64,000 bases of DNA, from NCBI RefSeq assembly GCF_002776525.5, contig NC_045441.1, forward strand, positions 122,555,655-122,619,654, in the 5' to 3' direction. Numbering within the stretch: the stretch's first letter is position 1; each line of letters starts with the position of its first letter. Positions 22,091 through 33,923 of this stretch are shown here, one piece after another. A program made the translations under genes and the position numbers. The notes beneath the pieces are model-generated. The model had not been told where the DNA came from, searched no databases, and worked only from the letters and a program-made list of their open reading frames with translations. Source of the stretch: Piliocolobus tephrosceles. Taxonomy: Eukaryota > Chordata > Mammalia > Primates > Cercopithecidae.

Positions 22091-23770
22091 TTCAAGTGTG
22101 TAAAAGACTGAGGTACACTAGAAACACAAAATATTTAGTCTTGTTGAATTCTGTATAGCAAAGGAAGAGGATCAGTTTCAACAAACCCGTCCTCCAGATG
22201 TTTTGATTCTGTAAAAAATAATAATTTTTTTTTTCACATCTCATTTCAAAACACAACTGGCTATTTAGCCGTTGTTGACTTAAATGTGTAACCCCTTGGC
22301 ATGCTAAGCATTATCTACAGATGGAGATAGTGGGTTCTGATTATATGGTTTACCACTATTAGTGACACCTAGAACAAGTCATTTTACTTTTTTTAGTGCC
22401 TTGATTTCTTTTTCTGGAGATTAACGGAGGAGACAGATTGTAAAATCATTTTACTTTTGTTCACTGCCATATAAATGTTTAAATAGTGATAAAATTAACC
22501 TCTTGCAGAGAGAGCTTGACGTTTGCTGTCAGGTAAGAGAATCCACCAGATTATTAGCACTGATCCTTGACCTGGAGTGGATTTTCAAGGAGACACATGC
22601 AATTTCTATTTTGAATCCACGTCTGAAACTAGGTTATTCTTAGATTTTGTTGAATTTGGTATTTTGGTTAGCTGAGGATTCTATACCTTAAAGTAAAACT
22701 AGCCTACTTTAGTATTTCAGGCCAGAAAACGTATGAGAACTTTCTTGCAGAAATAGTTTTTCTTTATTTCTAAGCCTGTAAAACTTTTTGATAACCTCTA
22801 TTTTGGGTGGCATCATGAAGTCATGTTTTTGGCCAGGCCATTGAGTCTCCACAAAAGTGCTTGCTCCTAGAATGTTTCTTCTGTCTTGTCAATGGATAGT
22901 ATGCTGCCAAGTGAACAGAATATAATTAACATTTGCAAGTTAAATTAAAAATCTTCTAAATTCGAGTTTGTTTCTATAGCACCAGGACTCTCCCTGTGTT
23001 GTTTTATGTTCACTACTAATTCTTCAAGCAGGAACTGATGAGCAGCCAGGGAGATTCCTCTGGCTTCTAGTACAGACGTAGGAGATGCCCACATCAGAAT
23101 GCTAGGGTGTCTAATGCCTAGTGAAGTGTGATGTCAATGTCGTGGACATCTTAATACACTGTGGCAAACTTTAGAAAATAGTAGCTTTGCTGGTGATACC
23201 CCAGAATGGGTTGATCTGGTAGGAAGGCTATTCTCCTTAAATTTTCACATACCCAGGATGGGCCTGCTCGGGCCTCATTATGTCTTGGTCTAGAGAACAC
23301 AAGTGTAGAAATGACAGCTCTTCCTTCTCCCTCACTGCCTCCAAAGCTTATCTCTGTCTGGTTTTGTCTGCTGTTTTAGAGGGTGAACTGTTAAAAGCCA
23401 AGTGTCCATCAGACTCATCCTGCTATTGCTACTTTAAGTGTCCTCATCAAGATTTGGTGCATTTGGGCCAAGGCAAGAATGTTGCTAGGAACCAAGAGGC
23501 CATAATAAGTGGTGGTGATTAATAGCATGAAGTGAAATAGTGTGATGTAGAAAGTATCATTCTGTGATTTGAGTGAAATTATAGCTACTGGCATGAACTT
23601 CACTGATATATTGCTCTTGCCTACTTGAGAAGGTTTTGGAGCAACAATAATTACATTTTCCTGAATTGGTCTTCTTTTTTTTTTTTAAGCGTATTTTTTA
23701 AAAAAACGTATTCTGATTGTGGAAGCAATCGGTATGTCTGAATCCTTGTGTATAGCGATAGTTCTTCTGA
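22091..23770. other. Intronic sequence, nothing recognised
   Basis: Unique-looking intron. No gene or repeat named; a short frame at 23280-23522 has no recognisable similarity. Confidence 0.5.
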
Positions 23771-23773
23771 TTT

Positions 23774-23803
23774 TTATTTTATTTTATTTTATTTTATTTT
23801 TGC
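23774..23803 (+). repeat. (ATTTT)n simple repeat
   Basis: About five to six tandem attttcopies at the left edge of the next repeat; probably length-variable. Confidence 0.85.
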
Positions 23804-24300
23804 TGTATAGCAAATTCTTCAGAAACTTGGTGGTTTAAGACATCAACCATTTTATTTCTCATAGTTTTGTGAGTCAGGAATTCATGAAGGCTCCGATGCA
23901 CAGTGCTTCTACTTGACATGGCATTGGCTGAGAACATTCACTTGGCTGCGCATCTGCAGCATGGACTGGTTAGGAGGTCCAAGAAGACTTTATTATGTAT
24001 CTGGCACCATCATTTTTCTCCACGTGGCTTCTGTTTCACCACATGACCTTGCAGCAGGGTTGTCTCAGGGTGGTTGGACTTCATACAAGATGGCTAGCTT
24101 TAACTAGAGAGCATTCTAAAGGGGGAAGGCTGCAGGTCTTTTAAAGCCTGGCCTTGGGCATTACTTGGTATCACATCTACCGTGTTCTTTTGGTCAATTG
24201 GGTAGCTCAGATTTAAGTGGAGGGAAAATAGAATTTATTTAGTGTGAAGAGTGGCAAGGAATTTGAAGCTATTTTTTTTCTACCACTTCACTGTGGACTT
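23804..24300 (-). repeat. Old LTR-like repeat, family unresolved (same type as at 59300)
   Basis: Opens gctgtatagcaaattcttca and cttggtggtttaagacatc, then tttgtgagtcaggaattc and, near the end, ttcttttggtcaattgggta. The layout matches an abundant mammalian repeat that I associate with ERVL/MaLR-type LTRs read antisense. A second copy of the same type is at about 59300-59765. No internal retroviral sequence is attached. Confidence 0.45.
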
Positions 24301-26070
24301 TGCAAGTTTGCCTTATAGACCCACCAGTCAGACACTGGCATGAGGTTATTGTCTTTGGGTTTGTATCACAAGATAGAGGCCAGTATTTCATTGTCTACTG
24401 CTCTTAATTTGTTGGAGAATATTTAAATGTTTATCAGATTCAGCAACATTTCACCAGTTTGATCATATTAAAGACCATTCAAGATACATTTGGGAAAATA
24501 CAAGTCTTTCACAGAACTCCTTTGTTCAGGTGAGTTAATTCTTATAGTAGTTACACTTTGTCACTTTACACGCAAGCACTGAAATGATTTTTTATATGTT
24601 ATTAATCCTTTTGATCTTTCTGTTGTTATAATGTGTCATATTGTGCCCCATTTTAGAGGTGGAGAAACTGTGATGGGTTTTAAATCATGTTTTTTAGCAC
24701 CAAAGAGTCAAATATGGAGTCAGCTTGCCCTAGCTTTCTTTTACAATGTTTAAGTCATAGATTTAAAAGCCTACTTTGGCTTATACTTTGGCATCTTGAC
24801 ATTTTACTTAAGAGAATTCGTGATAACTCTTTCAGCTGATTCATTTAGTTAAAATGATTTCAGTTCACATATTTTTAAAAGCAAGGCTTTGTGGTGAGAA
24901 ATTTGTCCAACCAGGGATTTTACTGTTTGTATATATACAAGTGTGTTTACCACTATACATGTATACATGTGTTCATGTATGATTGTTTTCCAATTGTGAA
25001 GATTCAGGATTTCAAGTTTATTTTTTTTTTACATTGACAGATAAAATTGTACATAATTACTGTGTGGATTTCAAGTTTAAAAGAATAACCATCTCTGCAT
25101 AGAGATTTGTCTTTTCCTGTTTTAAAATACCAAAGATTTTGATAAGGGCACTGAGATTGGTTTAAGCCTTTGCATTACCCTATACAGTCAAGAAAGGTAA
25201 GGCTATGTCTGTTTCGTTTTTGGCAGTGGCTTCAGATTAGATCAACTGAACGTTCTGAACATTTTGCTAGTTACGGCTATTCCAGTGGTCACTGGGCCTC
25301 CCACCATTCCTCTCCAGAGCCAATGGTAACTGCAATAGCTGTGACTTCCTCCCTCTCTCTTTTTAGAAGGTGTTGTTTTCTCTTGTATATCTTGCTTTTA
25401 TGAAGTGGCTGTCAGCAGGGAGCACAAAGAGGCTCTCTGGCAGTTGCTGTTCCTTTGAGAGCGTGCTTCTTTTGCCTGTTTGTCACTCCAGTGAGGACTG
25501 CATTCTGGTAGTGAAGGGAGCAGTCCTTCGCCACTTTAGTTTGTGCTGCTTATACTCTTGTTCAGGGGTGAAGGCTGGAATATAGAATGGAGGGATATTA
25601 CTGACGTGTACCATAATGTGTATGCAAAGCTTAATTTAAAAATTGAGTGGAAGTGACATAGTAGGATATTGATATTTTATGCCCTTGACTTTAAACCCTC
25701 TTTGGTAAAAGGTGACGTAGAACCTGTTATTGCACCATTTCTTCTAATCTTGGCCTGTAAGATCTCCATTAGTTGGAATTCTGCAAATGAAAAACATAAT
25801 GAAAGAAGAGTTTTTTTTGTGTGAATCTTTGCTGTACTGGGCAAGACCCAGTTGTTCTGGTAAAGAGGTGGCAAGAAACACCAGTGCAGAAGTCACACAG
25901 TGCACTATAATGTATTGAACCCCATTATTTGGTCTATTTTAAATGTATGTATAATCTGGTTGATGAAGTCTTCTGGATTCTGTTATCCTAGTCATGGTCA
26001 GTCTTAGTTTTGTTATCTTTACTATCTTAAAGCAGCAAATCTCTGTGGGGATGCACAATCAGAATGGCCT
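24301..26070. other. Intronic sequence with a possibly conserved block
   Basis: No repeat recognised. The part at about 25160-25600 is richer in GC and in complex words (ggtcactgggcctcccacca, agagccaatggtaactgc) than its surroundings and could be a conserved noncoding block; that is a guess. Confidence 0.35.
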
Positions 26071-26074
26071 GTGG

Positions 26075-26150
26075 ACCCTACATCTCTAGAGCATGCTTCA
26101 GTGGGATTCTAACTGATTCTAATGCACACTCCTGGTTAAGAGGCAGGATT
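26075..26150 (+). repeat. MER5/MER20-like Charlie fragment
   Basis: ctagagcatgcttcagtggg and gattctaatgcacactcctg resemble one end of a short Charlie-type element. Small and diverged. Confidence 0.4.
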
Positions 26151-27090
26151 AGTAAGTGATACAGGATTGGTCATATTAAAATCAAATCCATTAAAGTCTT
26201 AAGGGGTTGAAGAGGTTTACAGAGGCAAATTTTGATTCATTTTGAAAGATATGTCACGTTTAGGAGAGTGTATTCTGCAACATATAGCAAATGAAGATAG
26301 AATTATGAAACTTCATAAATATGGGAACGTGCTTTAATGTACATTACTATAAAGGGAAAAGAAAAACTAGACATCTGTGCTCTAACTGATCTCCATTTAC
26401 AGATTTTGGTCAGTTTTATTTAGAGTAGCAGCCCAAAGTTGGCAAACATAGATAATTCCTATTTCTGACTTGAACAGTTGAGAATGTTGACAAATGCATT
26501 ACTTCATCCAATAATTTTTTGGACTGGAAACAATTATATCATCATGTTAATTGTCTGTTATTAAGAAGGGGGTTTTCTAGGTTGCTTCTCCCCCCACCTC
26601 CATTTATTACTTGTATAAATTTTTGAGGCTTATATTGATGAGATTTTTATGGAATAGAGGGGAGAAATTTTTTCCTTTTTAACAAGTTCATGTAAAAGGA
26701 ATTTAGGAAATTATTTTAATCTTGCTGGGAGCTGAGGACAAAACACAAAACAAAAACACAGCAGAACAGTTTATGGTCCCATGGACAAATGGTCAGTCTG
26801 AACACAAGTGCTAGAGAAGACCTTGGGAGGCTGAGGTCAGAGTGGGTTACAGTGGTTGAGTTCATGGGCAAAGGGGGACTTGACATGTTTTCACACAGTT
26901 AAGTATAAATGCATAATATGAATAGCACTATACAGAGCTGGGGAGGATGGGTTTTGGGGGATTTGTTTGTTTTCTTAGAACATGTTACCAAAAAAAAAAA
27001 AAAAGATTGAATACTTTTGGGTGATAGAGAGACCTTTGAAGAAGAGGTTGGGTGGCTTGGACTTTGCCTTTTAAGCCATGGACTGCAATT
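26151..27090. other. Intronic sequence, nothing recognised
   Basis: Contains an A-run at 26991-27004 and a short aaaacaca-rich stretch near 26738-26760. No gene. Confidence 0.5.
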
Positions 27091-27350
27091 ATAGTTTTGT
27101 TTTGTTATTACTATGGAAAATTTCAAACTTGTTCAGAAATTGAACCAGTAGAATGGTTCCCCATGTATTCATTATCCAGTTTGATCAGTTTCGGTATTAT
27201 CAATTTATGTGATATTGTTTTCTACCCCTCCCTGTTTCCCTCTCCTTTATTATTTTGAAACAATCCTAGAAATTATACTGTTTTGTCTATATTTTAATAT
27301 GTATGTCTGAAAAATAAGAACTCTTCTTTTTAAAATTATACCTAAAAATT
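27091..27350 (-). repeat. Old L1 3'UTR fragment, antisense, left of an Alu
   Basis: tggaaaatttcaaacttgtt, gtagaatggttccccatgta and ttcattatccagtttgatca follow the antisense order of an old L1M 3' end. The same element seems to continue after the Alu (27637-27990), so the Alu split it. Confidence 0.55.
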
Positions 27351-27636
27351 GGCCGGCTGTGGTGACTCACGTCTGTAATCCCAGCAGATCGGGGTGGGCA
27401 GATCACTTGAGGTCAGGATTTTGAGACCTACCTGGCCAATGTGGTGAAACCCTGTTTTTACTAAAAACACTAAAATTACCCAGGAGTGGTGGCCTGCAGT
27501 CCCAGCTACTTGGGAGGTTGAGGCAGGAGAATCGCTTCAACCCGGGAGGTGGAGGCTGTAGCGAGCCGAGATTGTGCCATTGCACTCCAGCATGGGTGAC
27601 AGAGTGAGACTCTGTCTCAAAAATAACATAAAATAA
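27351..27636 (+). mobile_element. Alu SINE, sense
   Basis: Starts ggccggctgtggtgactcac and ends in an A-rich tail (aaaaataacataaaataa). The target word atacctaaaaa is found before (about 27339-27349) and after (27636-27646). There is a small deletion in the left arm after gtaatcccagca. Confidence 0.92.
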
Positions 27637-27990
27637 TACCTAAAAACATAATTTCTTTATCATCAAATATCTAGTCAGTGTTCACATTTTCAGTTGTCTC
27701 AAATATTATAATTATATTTTTTTACATTATGTTTGAATCAGGATCCAAATAAGGTTTAAATATTGCAATTTGATTAAGTTTCTTAAGATTCTTTTAATCT
27801 GTAAGTTCCTGCTCCATCTGTCATTTTATCTGTCATTTTATTTTTATCCCTTGAAATTTATTTATTGAAGAAACTATATCATTTGGTTTGTAAAATTTTC
27901 CACAGCATGGCTGGCTTTGGCTGATTGCTAGCGTCATTTGCTATTTATTTTTGTCCTGTAGCTTGGATCTAGAGCCTTGATCAGATTTAA
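27637..27990 (-). repeat. Old L1 3'UTR fragment, antisense, right of the Alu
   Basis: Words such as catcaaatatctagtcagtg, ttttcagttgtctcaaatat, gtttcttaagattcttttaa and tatttattgaagaaactata continue the old antisense L1M 3' end that begins at 27091. Confidence 0.55.
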
Positions 27991-28282
27991 GTTGATTTGT
28001 GGTAACATGATTACTTCATAGGTATTATGCTTTTTTGGATAGAGAAGTAAAGTAGTGAAAGTAATGTTTTTAGGATGGTTTGTCTGGCAGCAGTGTGCAA
28101 AATGAATTGGTAAAGGAGGAAATAGAGAGATTCCAATTAGAAGGCAGGTTCAATCAATGCGGGAGGGAAAGGCTATAGTAAGGCAGCAGCAGGGAAAAGA
28201 AAGACAATAGAGATGAGGGAGATTTTGAAAGAAGAAGGAATTTTCAAAACCTTTTAGGTTTAACCGTAAGAAATGGAGAGTT

Positions 28283-28605
28283 GGCTGGGCATGGTGGCTC
28301 ACACCTATAATCCCAGAACGTTGGAAGGCCAAGGCGCCGGGTGGATCACCTGAGGTCAGGAGTTCGAGACCTGCCTGGCCAACATGGTGAAACCCTGTCT
28401 CTACTAAAAATACAAAAAAAAAAAAAAAAAAAAAACCAGCCGGGTGTGGTGGCGGGTGCCTGTAATCCCAGCTGCTTGGGAGACTGAGGCAGGAGATTCA
28501 CTTGAACCCAGAAGGTGGAGCTTGCAGTGAGCTGAGATTGCACCATTGCACTCCAGTCTGGGCAACAAGAGTAAAACTCCTGCTCAAAAAAAAAAAAAAA
28601 AAAAA
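28283..28605 (+). mobile_element. Alu SINE with expanded middle A-run, sense
   Basis: Runs from ggctgggcatggtggctcac to a poly(A) tail. The A-rich linker between the arms is expanded to a ~23-A run (28412-28434). The flanking word ggagag occurs at 28275-28280 and 28606-28611. Confidence 0.9.
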
Positions 28606-28748
28606 GGAGAGTCATAAGTCCATAAGTCAGGTTAAAGTTGTGAACCTGAGTGATTGGGAAATAGGGTCAGGAAGATGGTGCTTTGTGCCTGTTGAATTGA
28701 AGGTCTGAGTATTGGTAGACTATCCTTGCAGAATTGTGTTACAGGAAG

Positions 28749-30131
28749 TGTATTAGTCTGTTTTCACACTGCTGATAAAGACATATCGCAAACTGGGCAA
28801 TTTACAAAAGAAAGAGGTTTAATTGGAATCGCAGTTCCATGTGGCTGGGAAGCCTCACAATCGTGGTGGAAGGCAAGGAGGAGTAAGTCACATCTTACAT
28901 GGATGGCAGCAGGCAAAAAAAAGAAAAGAAAAAAAAAAAAAAAGAAAAAAAGCATGTGCAGGGAAACTCCCATTTTTATTATTATTTATTTATTTATTTT
29001 TTATGATTTTACTTTAAGTTCTAGGGTACATATGCATAACGTGCAGGTTTGTTACATATGTGTACTTGTGCCATGTTGGTGTGCTACACCTGTTAACTCG
29101 TCATTTACATTAGTATTTCTCCTAATGCTATCCCTTCCCTCTTCCCCCAACCTGCCAGGCAGGTCCTGGTGTTTGATGTTCCCCACCCTGTGTCCATGTG
29201 TTCTCGTTGTTCAGTTCCCACCTGTGCATGAGAACATACGGTGTTTGGTTTTCTGTCCTTGCGATAGTTTGCTCAAAATGATGGTTTCCACCTTCATCCA
29301 TGTTCCTATAAAGGACATGAACTCATCCTTTTTCATGGCTGCATAGTATTCCGTGGTGTATATGTGCCACATTTTCTTAATCCAGTCTATCATTGATGGA
29401 CATTTAGGCTGGTTCCAAGTCTTTGCTATTGTGAATAGTGCCGCAATAAACATACATGTGCATGTGTCTTTATAGCAGCATGATTTATAATCCTTTGGGT
29501 ATATCCCCAGTAATGGGATGACTGGGTCAAATGGTATTTCTAGTTCTAGATCCTTGAGGAATCGCCACACTGTCCTCATGGTTGAACTAGTTTACGGTCC
29601 CACCCACAGTGTAAAAGTGTCCCTATTTCTCCACATCTTCTCCAGCACCTGTTATTTCCTTACTTTTTAATGATCACCATTCTACCTGGTGTGAGATGGT
29701 ATCTCATTGTGGTTTTGATTTGCATTTCTCTGATGGCCAATGACAATGAGCATTTTTTCATGTGTCTGTTGGCTGCGTAAATGACTTCTTTATTGTAAAG
29801 TGTCTGTTCATATCCTTTGCCCACTTTTTCATGGGGTTGTTTGATTTTTTCTTGTGAACTTGTTTGAGTTATTTATAGATTCTGGGTATTAGCCTTTTGT
29901 CAGATGGGTAGATTGTAAAAATTTTCTCCCATTCTGTAGGTTGCCTGTTCACTCTGATGGTAGGGAAATTCCCATTTTTAAAACCATCAGATCTCATGAG
30001 ACTTACCGCTATCACGAGAACAGCACAGGAAAGACCCACTCCTATGATTTAGTCACCTCCCACTGGGTCCTTCCCACAACACGTGGGAATTCAAGATGAG
30101 ATCTGGGTGGGGACATAGCCAAACCATATCA
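28749..30131 (-). mobile_element. THE1/MST-type MaLR solo LTR, antisense, split by an L1
   Basis: Starts TGTATTAGTCTGTTTTCACA and ends ccaaaccatatca, i.e. a TG...CA LTR of the THE1/MST (MaLR) group in reverse orientation. The flanking five bases are ggaag and ggcag, a likely 5-bp duplication with one change. The two LTR halves are 28749-28977 and 29963-30131. An A-rich expansion at about 28915-28950 interrupts the first half. No internal retroviral genes are attached, so this is a recombination-derived solo LTR, a fossil. Confidence 0.9.
28961..29979 (-). mobile_element. 5'-truncated L1PA nested in the LTR, antisense
   Basis: About 985 bp of L1 (28978-29962): 3'UTR (ttctagggtacatatgcata), then the ORF2 C-terminus on the minus strand (open at 29211-29579, with IPLLGIYPKDYKSCCYKDTC and the conserved MFIAALFTIAKTWNQPKCP). 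Target duplication gggaaactcccattttt (28961-28977) versus gggaaattcccattttt (29963-29979), one difference, shows it inserted into the LTR. Truncated within ORF2, so inactive. Confidence 0.95.
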
Positions 30132-31260
30132 GGCAGCTAGATTGATCATGGGGGACTAGGGGAAAGGTAAGGGCAGGAGATAGAAATTTAGGGATTCTCT
30201 TGTCTGCCTGGGAATAGCTGAAGCCATACAAATGAACCAGCTCAGAAACTTATGAGTGAAGTGAGGAGCACTTTCCTTAAGTAGTTCGTCAGCTTAATCA
30301 GCTCTCTGTAGTTGTCACATCAAAATATTACACGGTTTTTAGAGACTGGGGTTTCTCATGATGTTGCCACATTTTGCGTTTCTTTGCTTCTGTGGCTTTT
30401 CATCATTTATAGGTGATATGGTAGCAGATTTTTGAGCAGGATCCAGCTGCTGTTCAGGTCAGCAGTGTTGGCTTTCCGAAGCTGGTGATTCCATTGGGGA
30501 TGTAGACACCTTGGGAGGAAATAAAAGCCAAGTCCATAAGTGAGCCTGGAAGGAGTGAAGAAGCAGAGTAAGCAGGACAAAGTGGGTGGGGCCAGCTGTA
30601 GGGAAAGACCTTGGAGTTGAAGGGATTTGATAGACTTGCGTTAGTCTCTTTTAGTTCCTTCAGAAGCCCAGCCTGACCTATACATCATGAGAGAACTGGT
30701 TAGTGAAGGTGGGGCACCAAGAGTTCCCTTTTGTCCTCTCCTGCTGTTTCTGTCTTCTATCCACTGAGACTACAGAGAATGTGGTTAATGGGAAACTACA
30801 AAACTTATATGTAATCATTTCAAAAGTCCTCCCTAGCTGAAAGGATTTTAAGAAAATGTGCTCTTCGGAAATATCCCTTAACCTGTATAACAGCATCTTA
30901 TTTACTCATCTGTGTTTTATGAATACTTTTCCCTAGTTGCAGAAGGATGGCAAAATAAATGTTTGCTATCAAATCTATGCCTGTAATTCAGTGAGGCATT
31001 GAACACAGGTGATGTGCCCTTCTTCACAGGGGAATTGTGTTCAAAATCATTTTAATTTTTTATCCTCAGTAATATCATAAAGAAAATCTTTTATCTCTCA
31101 AAGGTGCAGATTATATTTTTCTGTAATAGTTCTGGGCTTTCCAGAAACTTTTGTTGGTGTTGCCAAAGAGTTGTGTCACATAAGTGAGTGGCACAAACCT
31201 TTTTTGACTAGCCACCTGAAAGTCTTGAAGGGTTTTGAAAATATAAAGTAAAATACAAAG
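30132..31260. other. Intronic sequence, nothing recognised
   Basis: No gene or nameable repeat. The 30100-30660 part is purine-rich and could hold an old repeat. Confidence 0.45.
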
Positions 31261-31269
31261 TGAGCACCA

Positions 31270-32200
31270 CCACCGTCAACAAAATTCACTGCTTTGGATA
31301 TGATTCCACAGGAAGATGACGGTTGTTGCCAATTCAACTACAGCAAATGACGAAAGCTCAGCACGAATTAGCCAGTCTCATTGGGGTGATAAACGACAGC
31401 ACATTAAATATGTGTTAGCAACGTGATATGGCAGTGAAAAAAGCCAACACTATTTTTGGCTGTGCTGCACAAAACAGCATCTCATCACCAAGCTGGGGCT
31501 GATCATTCCTTCCTACCCAGTACTTGTGAGGCATCATCTGGGATGCTGTCTTGAGTGTAGGACACGTGCGTACTGGAAGGATAGACAAATGGGTAGGAGT
31601 CCCAAGCAGAGCATCTGCCGTGACTAAGGACTTTAGATGAGGCAAGTTTTAGAAGTGGCATATTTAGGAATGAGCATAGAAGTAAAGAGACGTTAACCTT
31701 TTCAGAGATAGGCTGATGTTGATGTTGAGGAAATACATCATAGACCTCTTATAGTTGGCATTAGTTTAGTACAGTGCACTTTAGAGGAATTACCCAAATA
31801 CTTTCACAGACAGCATATCAGCAAAAAGGGGCTCTAAAGCCAAATTAAGCAACGACTTATTTATGGTCAACTGTGTTTTAATCAAGAGATTAACATTGGC
31901 AGTGCTTGCTATAATGTGAGAAGGAATAGAAAATAATAGATTACGTAAGTCAGGTGCTTTTGATTGGAAATTCAAATGCAAATATTAAACCTGGGAACAA
32001 TGGGAGTGAGACTTTATACTTACTTTCCACAATAGTATAGGCAAGCACAACAGAAAGAAATGATTTAAGAAATACAGAGTATAAACTGAATGTCAGGGAG
32101 CATTTCTGCAGTGACAACTATTGGACCATAGGATATTCCCCTAGGAAAATTGGGTTGAATTTCATTGGACATTTGATCCTGACAGAACTGAATGTGTATC
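31270..32200 (+). repeat. Possible L3/CR1-like ancient LINE
   Basis: tgaatgtcagggagcatttc, gcagtgacaactattggacc and ggttgaatttcattggaca resemble the 3' part of L3/CR1-type LINE copies. The earlier segment (cagcatctcatcaccaagct onward) may belong to it. Very diverged. Confidence 0.35.
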
Positions 32201-32995
32201 AGTAGGGAAATAGACAGAATATCCTTGTAGGCATTTTTCATTTCTCTCTTCTCTGATTCTGGGTCCTGTTGATGGTCTCTTCACCTGCTGTGATCAGGAA
32301 GAAATTTTATCTCTTGTTTTTCTACACCCAGGCACATTTTAGATGCTTTTCTGATTGACATAGGCTAAAAGTGGAGCTTCGTTGCCTTGAGGTTGACCTG
32401 GCACCATCCCTCCTGGTGTTGTAGAATTTCTCCTTTCTATTTGGGAGGCAGTGTTAGGGTCCTTTACCTAAAGTGAATACAGGTAATGTAGAACGGACCT
32501 ATGTGTATGGGGTCAGTGTCTTCTTCAAATATATCTGATAACCCAACAGGGCTGCAAGCTGGCCTCTTTGGGTGCTTTGGGAGTGAATGATGGTTTTCTT
32601 TCCTCCTCTTCCCCTAGGACTTTACTTTGAAGAAAAAGGATATTTAGCAGAATAGGAGACCACAGACTTTTACTGTGTCCTGTAGAAACGTGAAAATTTC
32701 AGGTTCCTGGATGGGAAAGGGCTACTGGAGAAGAGCTTGACTCCTTATGGTGTGGCAGTGGTGTGTATGCCAGTCTTTGCCTGTAGTAATATCACTGTAT
32801 AATCAAAGAAGTAAACTGAAAGTGCAAACTAAATTTCCGGTTCATTACAAATGGTCTGTGTTTCCTTGTTATTAACTAGTCTGTTGGATAAGATTGTTAG
32901 ATAGATTGTTATCCAATCTTTAGTCTTTTGGATGAGATTGTTTTCTTAGCTTGGCATTCAAATACCTCTACAATTCGGACAAAGTCTCTGCTTTT
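32201..32995. other. Intronic sequence, nothing recognised
   Basis: Unique-looking. A local repeated word ttggataagattgtt/ttggatgagattgttt occurs near 32884 and 32927. Confidence 0.45.
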
Positions 32996-32999
32996 CCAG

Positions 33000-33440
33000 G
33001 CTTAGCTTTACCACTTTTCTGTAGAAATGCTGTAGTCCAGTTAAATCAGCCTTTCTTTCTGTCCTCTAAAAATGACTGTCCTTTCCTAAGGTCGTAGTTT
33101 TGTTTATTCCATACATCTTTCCTACTGTCCTTGCCCTCATCTCTGAATACCTTCTCTGATATGCTCCAGTCCTCTGTCTTATCTATGAAGCATTCATTGA
33201 TCATTTCCCTTCAAGAACTCTTTACACTTCTTGTTTTTACTACTCATTTGACATATCTAACAGTTATATTTTTCTTCCTCTCCCGAATCCACATCTTTCC
33301 TTTTTAATCAGATTAAAAAGGCTCTCTTGAGGACCATTTCTTACATGTCTTTAAATTTCTCACAGTGCTTTTGCCTTCCATTTTTAAATTCAGTTTTCAA
33401 CTAGTCTTTAAGCCTTTGGAGAGAAGGAACTATGGCTTAT
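33000..33440 (+). repeat. L2-like LINE fragment
   Basis: A pyrimidine-rich run of words in L2 3'-end style (gtccttgccctcatctctga, cattcattgatcatttccct, tgagcaaatgagtagtagat just after). Diverged; boundaries approximate. Confidence 0.4.
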
Positions 33441-33555
33441 TTATCGTGCCTGTCTCCTCCCCTCCACTCACAGAGTTTGGCAGTATGCACTTATGTTTTG
33501 AGCAAATGAGTAGTAGATACTCTGTACGTATCTATTGGTTGATTGATTTAAGATT

Positions 33556-33923
33556 TGCTATAGACTGAATGTTTATGTCTCCCCCACCCCCATATTCATA
33601 TATTGAAAGCCAATCCCCAATGTGATGGTATTTGGAGATGGAGCCTTTGGGAAGTAGTTAAGTCATGATAGCAGAGCCCTCATGAATGGAATTAGTGCCC
33701 TTATAAAAGAGGCCCCAGAGAGCTTCCTCGACAGTTCTGCCATGTAGGGTTACAGCAAGAATATGGCCATCTGTGAAACAGGACAGGGGTCCTCACTAGA
33801 CATTACATTTGCCGATGCCTTTATCTTGGACTTTCCAGCCTCTGGAAATGTGAGGAATAAATTTCTGTTGTTTATAAGCTACCCAGTCTGTGGCATTTTG
33901 TTGTAGTGGTTTGAACTAAGACA
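33556..33923 (+). mobile_element. MLT1A-type MaLR solo LTR, sense
   Basis: TG...CA element from tgctatagactgaatgttta to ttgaactaagaca. Internal words are gtgatggtatttggagatgg, agtgcccttataaaagaggc (the LTR's TATA region) and gaggaataaatttctgttgt (its polyadenylation signal). The flanking bases agatt/aggtt are a probable 5-bp duplication with one change. It stands in the EXOC4 sense direction, so its poly(A) signal at about 33853 is on the transcribed strand. Confidence 0.88.

Noticed and set aside
26991..27004. A-run as the tail of a processed pseudogene
   Set aside because: No recognisable transcript-derived sequence or target duplication precedes it.
28726..29346. 206-codon plus-strand open frame
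   Set aside because: It runs through the antisense strand of a MaLR LTR, its A-rich expansion and an L1 3'UTR. Composition and content are repeat by-products.
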